Positions 59,154-64,000 of a DNA stretch of 64,000 nucleotides are shown in pieces. The first letter of the stretch is position 1; every line of letters begins with the position of its first letter. This stretch comes from Luteococcus sp038433135 (GTDB lineage: Bacteria; Actinomycetota; Actinomycetes; Propionibacteriales; Propionibacteriaceae): the NCBI RefSeq assembly GCF_038433135.1, contig NZ_JBCDMV010000007.1, positions 34,431 to 98,430 of the forward strand. Reading direction: 5' to 3'. A program made the translations under genes and the position numbers. The notes beneath the pieces are model-generated. The model was not told where the DNA came from. It saw only the letters and a program-made list of their open reading frames with translations, and made no database searches.

Positions 59154-60355
59154 GCGTGTCCGTCGACGAGCACCGCGCCCGGGTGCGCGGGCTCGTCACC
59201 CCACTTCCCGTGGCATCCGAGCCCTTGCTCGGATGCCACGGCCTGCTTCTGGCCGCGGACGTGCACGCCACAGTCGCCGTTCCCGCCTTCGACTCCTCCG
59301 CGATGGACGGCTTCGCGCTGCGCCGGGTAGACCTAGCCCAGCTGCCGGCGACCCTGCCCGTGGACGGGGAGATCCCGGCGGGCGCGGCGCCCTTCTCCCC
59401 CGCTGCCGGGCATGCCGTTCGGATCATGACCGGCGCGCGGATCCCCGACGGCTGTGACCTGGTGGTCCCCGTCGAGGGCACCGACGCCCGCCCCGGCGCC
59501 GGGCCCGTTCCCGCTACCGTGACGGTGCTGGAGTACGACGGCCGAAGCCACATCCGTCCGGCCGGTGAGGACGTGGCGGTCGGCGACGCGGTGCTGCGGG
59601 CCGGCACCCGGCTCGGGGCGACCGAGCTGGCGGGGGCCGCGGCCTGTGGCCTGGCGGTACTGCCGGTGCGCCGCCGCCCGCGGGTGCTGGTGGTCACCAC
59701 CGGCGACGAGCTTGCCGCACCGGGCAGCGCGCTGGGCAGCGCGCAGATCCCAGACTCCAATTCCATCCTGGCCGCCGCCACCGTGGCCGAGTTGGGCGCC
59801 GCGATGCTGGCCGTGCGACATGCCGGGGATTCGGCCGAGCAGCTGGACGCCGTCTTCGACTCCCTCACCGAGACCCCCGATCTGGTGGTCACCACCGGCG
59901 GGGTCTCCGTGGGTTCGCACGACGTGCTGCAGGCCTGGGCCGCCCACTCCGCCCGTGCCCGGCTGGAGCTGGGCACGGTGGCGATGATGCCGGGCAAGCC
60001 GCAGGGCTGGGGGCATGTCCTGCTGGGTGGCGCCGCGGTGCCACTGGTGGCACTGCCCGGCAATCCCGTCGGCGTGCACGTCGGGTTGCAGCTCTTCGTT
60101 CGCGCCGCGCTGGACGGTCTGACCGGCGGGCAGGACTCCCGTCGGATCATCACCTGCCGGGCCACCGAGGCCCTGGTCGCCAGGCCGGGCCGCACCCGGC
60201 TAGTGGATGTCACGGTGCGCGACGGCGGGGCGAGCCCGGCGCCGGGTGGCCACGGCTCGCACCGGATCGGCACCCTGCACCGGGCCGACGGGCTGGCCAT
60301 CGTCACCGACGAGGTCGCCCCGGGCGCTCCCGTGCAGGTCCTGCTGACCCGCTGA
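59150..60355 (+). CDS. moeA: Molybdopterin molybdenumtransferase
   Basis: Inserts molybdate into adenylated molybdopterin. It has 401 residues. VPAFDSSAMDGFAL opens domain 3, VRIMTGARIPDG lies at the domain junction, and VLVVTTGDEL with VVTTGGVSVGSHDVL form the MPT-binding core. LVALPGNPVGVHV is the conserved C-terminal block. It is coupled to narK by a GTGA overlap, placing cofactor maturation on the reductase transcript. Confidence 0.94.
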   Translation: MSVSVDEHRARVRGLVTPLPVASEPLLGCHGLLLAADVHATVAVPAFDSSAMDGFALRRVDLAQLPATLPVDGEIPAGAAPFSPAAGHAVRIMTGARIPDGCDLVVPVEGTDARPGAGPVPATVTVLEYDGRSHIRPAGEDVAVGDAVLRAGTRLGATELAGAAACGLAVLPVRRRPRVLVVTTGDELAAPGSALGSAQIPDSNSILAAATVAELGAAMLAVRHAGDSAEQLDAVFDSLTETPDLVVTTGGVSVGSHDVLQAWAAHSARARLELGTVAMMPGKPQGWGHVLLGGAAVPLVALPGNPVGVHVGLQLFVRAALDGLTGGQDSRRIITCRATEALVARPGRTRLVDVTVRDGGASPAPGGHGSHRIGTLHRADGLAIVTDEVAPGAPVQVLLTR

Positions 60356-60373
60356 CGCCCGCTTCGGCCAACG

Positions 60374-60862
60374 TCAGCGGGGGCGGCCGTCCAGATCTCG
60401 CAGCAGATCGGGCAAGAGCTCCCCGAGCAGGTCCGAGACGTCCTTGGCCCCGCCCCGGGAACTCGGGGCATTCAGCACCAGGACCCGTCCCTCGGCCGTC
60501 TCCACCAGCCCGGCGCGGGCGCGGGAGAGCAGCGCGACGGAGGTCTTGGCGGCTCCCCGACGTCGGATCTCCTCCGCGATGCCGGGCAGCTCCACCAGAC
60601 CAAGCGCGGCAGTCTGGTCACTCACCACGTCACCGGGACGGATGCCGGTGCCGCCGGTGGTCACCACCACCCGCACGCTGGCGACGGCGGCCTGCAGCGC
60701 CTCCGCCACGGATTCGGCGTCGCTGGCCACGATGCTGGTGGCCACCTCGCAACCCGCGGCTTCCAGGGCTGCGGCGATGACGGGCCCGGCCCGGTTCTCG
60801 TCGGGGTCGCCCAGCGCGCGATCGGAGACGACGATGATCTGGGCGGGGGTGGTGGAAGTCAT
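60374..60862 (-). CDS. mog: MoaB/Mog molybdopterin adenylyltransferase
   Basis: A 162-residue enzyme that adenylates molybdopterin. VVVTTGGTGIRPGDVVSDQ is the conserved MPT-binding motif, and LNAPSSRGGAKDVSDLL the C-terminal block. Whether it is Mog or the MoaB type cannot be decided, but both names cover the same reaction. ATG 60862 is chosen; starts farther upstream overlap moaD. It is last in the minus-strand moaA-moaD-mog cluster and convergent with moeA. Confidence 0.88.
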   Translation of the reverse strand: MTSTTPAQIIVVSDRALGDPDENRAGPVIAAALEAAGCEVATSIVASDAESVAEALQAAVASVRVVVTTGGTGIRPGDVVSDQTAALGLVELPGIAEEIRRRGAAKTSVALLSRARAGLVETAEGRVLVLNAPSSRGGAKDVSDLLGELLPDLLRDLDGRPR

Positions 60863-60881
60863 GGGGTCCATTCTGTGCGGA

Positions 60882-61115
60882 TCACCCGCCGGTGAAGGGC
60901 GGCAGGACGTCAACCACGGATGCCGTGGCTGGCCAAGGCTGATCGCCGGCCAGCGACCTGCCGTCAGCCAGGAAGGAGCAGCGCTCCAGCACCGTCGCCG
61001 CCTCGGGGTGCAGGGTCACCAGCACCTCGCGGACCGTACCGGACTGGGTCGGCTCCACGGTCTCCTCGGCGACGCCAGCTGCCTGGGCGGCCCCGGCGAA
61101 CCAACGAATCTGCAT
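60882..61115 (-). CDS. moaD: Molybdopterin synthase small subunit
   Basis: A 77-residue ubiquitin-like protein ending PPFTGG. The C-terminal Gly-Gly is the thiocarboxylate site that donates sulfur to precursor Z. GGAGG lies 5 bases before the ATG at 61115, immediately after the moaA stop. A longer start at 61133 would overlap moaA. It acts with MoaE, encoded divergently about 1 kb away. Confidence 0.92.
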   Translation of the reverse strand: MQIRWFAGAAQAAGVAEETVEPTQSGTVREVLVTLHPEAATVLERCSFLADGRSLAGDQPWPATASVVDVLPPFTGG

Positions 61116-61116
61116 C

Positions 61117-62133
61117 TCAGCCTCCAATGGCATTCATGGGACGTGCGGGTTGGATGAAGTGGGTGCCGAAGCCGCCCGAGTCGCTGCCGTGTGCCCGAGG
61201 CTTGGCCCACATCGCCTCGGCCCAAAGCTCGGCGATCTGCTCGTCACTGGCGCCGGAGCGCAGCGGTTCCCGCAGGTCGGTCTCGGTCTGGGAGAACAGG
61301 CAGGAACGCAGCTGTCCGTCGGCGCTGATCCGGGTGCGGTCGCAGGCGGCGCAGAAGGGTTCGGTGACCGATGCGACGATGCCAACCGTGCCCAGCACCC
61401 GTTCCTCGTCCAGCACCCGCCAGCGCTCGGCCGGCGCCGGGCCCCGCCCGGGCAGGGATTCCAGCCGGTAACGCTGCTCGATCCGGCCCCTGATGTCTGA
61501 GGCGCTGATCAGGTTCTCCCGGGCCCAGTCCCGGGTGGCGCCGATCGGCATCTGTTCGATGAAGCGCAGTTCCGCTCCCTCGGCCAGGCAGAAGTCCAGC
61601 AGGTCGAGCAGCTGGGCGTCGTTCACGCCCTGCAGGAGCACGGAGTTGATCTTGACCGGCCCCAAGCCGGCCACGACGCTGGCGCGGATCCCGTCGATCA
61701 CCCGATCCAGCCCAGCACGCCGGGTCAATCGTCGGAAGGTCTCCTCATGCACCGTGTCCAACGAAACGTTCACCCTTGTCAGCCCGGCAGCAGCAAGATC
61801 AGCTGCCTTCTCCGCCAGCCCGATTCCATTGGTGGTCAGGGCCATCTCCACCTGCGGGTACGGCCGGTGGATGGCCTCGACGATCTCGACCAGATCCGGC
61901 CGGGTGAGGGGCTCGCCGCCGGTCAGTCTGATCTTGCTGACGCCCAGCAGGCTGATCCCGATATGAGCCAGCCGAGCCAGTTCGTCGCGGTCCAGAATGG
62001 TTTCCCGCGGAAGCCAGGTAACGCCGGTGGCCGGAAGACAGTAGGTGCAGCGCAGGTTGCAGACATCGGTGACGGACAGCCGCAGGTCGGTTGCCTGGCG
62101 TCCGAAACGATCCACCAGCTGCCGACGAGTCAT
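61117..62133 (-). CDS. moaA: GTP 3',8-cyclase MoaA
   Basis: Radical-SAM enzyme of the first step of molybdopterin synthesis. It has 338 residues. CNLRCTYC binds the SAM cluster near the N-terminus. The second cluster ligands are CAACDRTR and, farther on, RSCLF. The C-terminus ends PMNAIGG, with the expected Gly-Gly. ATG 62133 is chosen because TAGAAT ends 7 bases upstream; longer starts overlap that box. Confidence 0.95.
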   Translation of the reverse strand: MTRRQLVDRFGRQATDLRLSVTDVCNLRCTYCLPATGVTWLPRETILDRDELARLAHIGISLLGVSKIRLTGGEPLTRPDLVEIVEAIHRPYPQVEMALTTNGIGLAEKAADLAAAGLTRVNVSLDTVHEETFRRLTRRAGLDRVIDGIRASVVAGLGPVKINSVLLQGVNDAQLLDLLDFCLAEGAELRFIEQMPIGATRDWARENLISASDIRGRIEQRYRLESLPGRGPAPAERWRVLDEERVLGTVGIVASVTEPFCAACDRTRISADGQLRSCLFSQTETDLREPLRSGASDEQIAELWAEAMWAKPRAHGSDSGGFGTHFIQPARPMNAIGG

Positions 62134-62140
62134 GCATGAC

Positions 62141-62187
62141 ATTCTACGGGTTGGTCCGTGTAAAGCCCCAGCCCAAGCGCGTATTCT
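62141..62187. promoter_or_regulatory. Divergent leaderless promoters for moaA and moaE
   Basis: TAGAAT on the minus strand (62146-62141) is 7 bases from the moaA ATG. TATTCT on the plus strand (62182-62187) is 7 bases from the moaE ATG. The two -10 boxes are 35 bases apart. Confidence 0.5.
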
Positions 62188-62194
62188 GGTCGAC

Positions 62195-62611
62195 ATGTCT
62201 CATGCCGCCGTGCTCAGCGAGCCCCTCGACCCCCAGCGCGCCCGCAACTCGGTGCTCAGCAGCCACAGCGGCGCCTGTGTGCTCTTCGAGGGTGTGGTGC
62301 GGGACCACGATCACGGTCGGGGCGTCACGGCACTCTCCTACAACGCCCACCCCGAAGCCAACGCCGCGCTGGCCGCGGTGGTGGCCGAGGTGGAATCCGA
62401 GTTCGGGGTGACGGCCTTCGCGGAGCACCGGGTTGGAGACCTGGTGATCGGCGACGTGGCCCTGGTGGCCGCGTGCGCCAGCGCTCACCGTGCCCAGGCC
62501 TTCGCTGCCTGCGGCGCCCTGGTGGACCGAATCAAGGAACGCGTTCCGGTCTGGAAGAACCAGAGCTTCACCGATGGCACGTCCGAATGGGTTGGTCTGG
62601 GTGACTGCTGA
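62195..62611 (+). CDS. moaE: Molybdopterin synthase catalytic subunit
   Basis: A 138-residue partner of MoaD that makes molybdopterin from precursor Z. GACVLFEGVVRDHDHGRGV is the family N-terminal block. RVGDLVIGDVALVAACASAHRAQAF and KERVPVWKNQ (catalytic Lys pair) are complete. TATTCT lies 7 bases before the ATG. It overlaps the next gene by 11 bases. Confidence 0.95.
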   Translation: MSHAAVLSEPLDPQRARNSVLSSHSGACVLFEGVVRDHDHGRGVTALSYNAHPEANAALAAVVAEVESEFGVTAFAEHRVGDLVIGDVALVAACASAHRAQAFAACGALVDRIKERVPVWKNQSFTDGTSEWVGLGDC

Positions 62612-63299
62612 ACCCCACCCCGAGACCTGGTTGCGTCAGCGCGCCCTGTTGGGTACCGACGGGCAGCGACGCCTGGCTGAGGCCAGGGTGCTGGTGGTGG
62701 GCTGCGGCGGCCTGGGGGCCGGCGCCATTCCCCCGCTGGTGGCCTCCGGGATCGGCAACATCACGCTGCTCGACGACGACGTCGTGGCCCCTTCCAACCT
62801 CAACCGGCAGACCCTCTTCTCCGCCGCCGACGTCGGTCGGTCCAAGGTGGAGCTCGCGGCCGCGCGGATGCGCGCCCTCTCCCCCAGTACAGCCATCACC
62901 GCCTGCTCGCATCGCTTGACCGCCGACGACGTGGAGCTGGTGGCCCAGCACGACGTGGTGGTGGATTGCACGGACCGGATGGCGTCCCGCGCCGCCATCT
63001 CGGCGGCCTGCCACGCCGCGGGGGTGCCCTGGATGTGGGCGGCGATCGACGGCTGGAGTGCCATTCTCAGTGTGTTCACACCCGGACACACCCAGTGGGA
63101 GGATGTCGTCACCCATCGCGACGAGGCCCCAGCACCGCCCGAGGTGCTGGGTGCCACCCCGGCCGTGGCCGGCGCTTGGCAGGCAGCCGAGACCATCAAG
63201 CTGCTGACCGGTGCCGGGATTCCTCTGGTGGACCGGCTGGCAGTCGTGGATCTCCTGCACAATGACGTTCGCTTGATTGAATTGTCCGCCGGGCGCTGA
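62601..63299 (+). CDS. MoeB-like MoaD/ThiS-activating adenylyltransferase
   Basis: A 232-residue E1-like ATPase. VLVVGCGGLGAGAIPPLVASG binds ATP, NLNRQTLF holds the Arg finger, and VVDCTDRMASR contains the Asp-Cys-Thr-Asp block. It would adenylate the MoaD C-terminus. The CxxC pairs that bind zinc in E. coli MoeB are absent, and there is no rhodanese domain. GTG 62601 is chosen; ATG 62574 would extend the overlap with moaE. Confidence 0.85.
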   Translation: MTAEPHPETWLRQRALLGTDGQRRLAEARVLVVGCGGLGAGAIPPLVASGIGNITLLDDDVVAPSNLNRQTLFSAADVGRSKVELAAARMRALSPSTAITACSHRLTADDVELVAQHDVVVDCTDRMASRAAISAACHAAGVPWMWAAIDGWSAILSVFTPGHTQWEDVVTHRDEAPAPPEVLGATPAVAGAWQAAETIKLLTGAGIPLVDRLAVVDLLHNDVRLIELSAGR

Positions 63300-63381
63300 C
63301 AAGGCCCACGCTTCACGCCACAATGGGCTGTGATTCCCGGCGGCGCCGTGCTGCCGACACACCCAGATCGAGAGGCACCCC

Positions 63382-63813
63382 ATGAGCTTCACCGAATCCC
63401 TGCTCAGCCCCACGAATCGTCCCCAGGTGGTCGACGCCATCGCCACCGTGGTCGACCAGGAGGTGGCCGGCAAGGGTGGCCTCGGCGGCATGGCACTCAA
63501 GACGGCCTATGCCAGCGCCAAGAGGATGAAGGAGGGCATCGTGGTCAAGGGCACCAATGCCATGCTCCCCGACATCGCCAAGGCGCTTCAGCCCTATTGG
63601 GATGCTCGCGGCGACCAGGATTTCGGCGCCTACCTCTCCAGCCGTTCCGGCGAGGTGGCCGACGATCTGTTGGCCGTGGCCGACGCCAAGGCCGCCTCCC
63701 CCGACAATGCGGCGGTGGCCAAGCTCTACAAGCCGATCCGTGGCAAGGCGAAGGGCTATGTGGAAGAGGCCCTTCCCCGTCTGGCAGCCGCCCTCACGTC
63801 CTTCGTCTGCTGA
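63382..63813 (+). CDS. DUF6918-like conserved protein
   Basis: A 143-residue, mainly helical protein. FTESLLSPTNRPQVVDAIATVVDQEV, GGLGGMALKTAYASAKRM and MLPDIAKALQPYWD resemble an actinobacterial family annotated DUF6918, as I recall it. No membrane segment or catalytic motif. GAGAGGC precedes the ATG. A tail-to-tail terminator separates it from the rRNA operon. Function unknown. Confidence 0.75.
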   Translation: MSFTESLLSPTNRPQVVDAIATVVDQEVAGKGGLGGMALKTAYASAKRMKEGIVVKGTNAMLPDIAKALQPYWDARGDQDFGAYLSSRSGEVADDLLAVADAKAASPDNAAVAKLYKPIRGKAKGYVEEALPRLAAALTSFVC

Positions 63814-63830
63814 AAGCTTTTGGGCATGTG

Positions 63831-63876
63831 AAAACACCCCTTGGGTTGATCATTGCTGATCACCCAAGGGGTGTTT
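63831..63876. terminator. Terminator shared by the DUF6918-like gene and the rRNA operon
   Basis: AAACACCCCTTGGGT and ACCCAAGGGGTGTTT form a 15-bp stem, extended by TGATCA on each side of the loop. Minus-strand reading ends in TTTTC, and plus-strand reading in TTTGT. Confidence 0.85.
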
Positions 63877-63881
63877 GTAAG

Positions 63882-63999
63882 TCCGGCGGTGTCCTAGTCT
63901 CCCACAGAGTCCCCCCTGCAGTACCATCGGCTCTAAAAGGCTTAACTTCCGGGTTCGGAATGGGACCGGGTGTTTCCCTTTTGACATGACCACCGAAAC
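63882..63999 (-). rRNA. rrf: 5S ribosomal RNA
   Basis: Read on the minus strand this starts TTTCGGTGGTCAT near the right edge, has the conserved CCCGGTCCCATTCCGAACC loop, then AAGTTAAGCC and GCCGATGGTACTGC, and ends GGACACCGCC. Helix I forms between the GGTGGT near 63990 and ACACCGCC near 63888. About 118 nt; the 5' end lies within a base or two of the window edge. The 16S and 23S genes must lie beyond the edge. Confidence 0.95.
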
Positions 64000-64000
64000 A

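Noticed and set aside
1..64000. CRISPR arrays, tRNA genes, IS elements or prophage
   Set aside because: No regular spaced repeats, cloverleaf-like sequence, transposase or integrase gene was seen in the intergenic regions or among the coding regions.

Overview
The window is a high-GC, gene-dense stretch of an actinobacterial chromosome. Evidence for this is the mycothiol S-conjugate amidase (mca), the small DUF3117 protein, the SigE/anti-sigma/TatB block, DUF4307, and GTG starts. The mix of genes (full nar operon, no mycolate genes) would fit Propionibacteriaceae, but that is an inference. No phage, IS element, CRISPR array or tRNA was seen. The right edge carries a 5S rRNA on the minus strand, so an rRNA operon probably continues outside the window.

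Layout. (1) 1-6 kb: a 5'-truncated envelope protein, map, the RNase P RNA (minus), an RNB exoribonuclease, a zinc-ribbon coiled-coil protein and a Bcr/CflA exporter. (2) 6-11 kb: an ECF sigma factor with a membrane partner, then a tightly overlapped PadR-HAAS-ABC transporter operon behind a perfect inverted repeat. (3) 11-37 kb: a long block whose order resembles the Mycobacterium tuberculosis region from greA to corA. It contains corA, an MgtE-like CBS protein, DUF1003, mrp, tatB, anti-sigma, sigE, dapA, an O-methyltransferase, glgC/glgA, DUF3117, a DivIVA-like protein, a LOG-family protein, dapE, hemolysin III, a short Z-prenyl synthase, a DUF255 thioredoxin-like protein, mca, DUF4307 and greA. 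Two small insertions interrupt this block: an HTH-MntA/HepT toxin-antitoxin pair and a CPBP protease/TetR pair. (4) 37-50 kb: accessory and housekeeping genes (AI-2E permease, MFS, ung, polysaccharide deacetylase, nitrobindin, msrA), a decayed FitA/PIN toxin-antitoxin locus, MATE, HipBA, a DAACS symporter and an odd pentapeptide-repeat membrane protein. (5) 50-63.3 kb: a nitrate-respiration island with mobA, narGHJI, narK, moeA, mog, moaD, moaA, moaE and a MoeB-like activator. The molybdenum-cofactor genes flank the enzyme that needs the cofactor; moaC is not in the window.

A striking window-wide pattern is that many genes without a visible Shine-Dalgarno sequence have a TANNNT box (often TAGGCT) 6-7 bases before the start codon. 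This suggests that leaderless transcription is common here, and I used it to choose several starts. Several perfect palindromes overlap such promoters (padR, hemolysin III, CPBP/TetR, mntA/hepT) and are good operator candidates.
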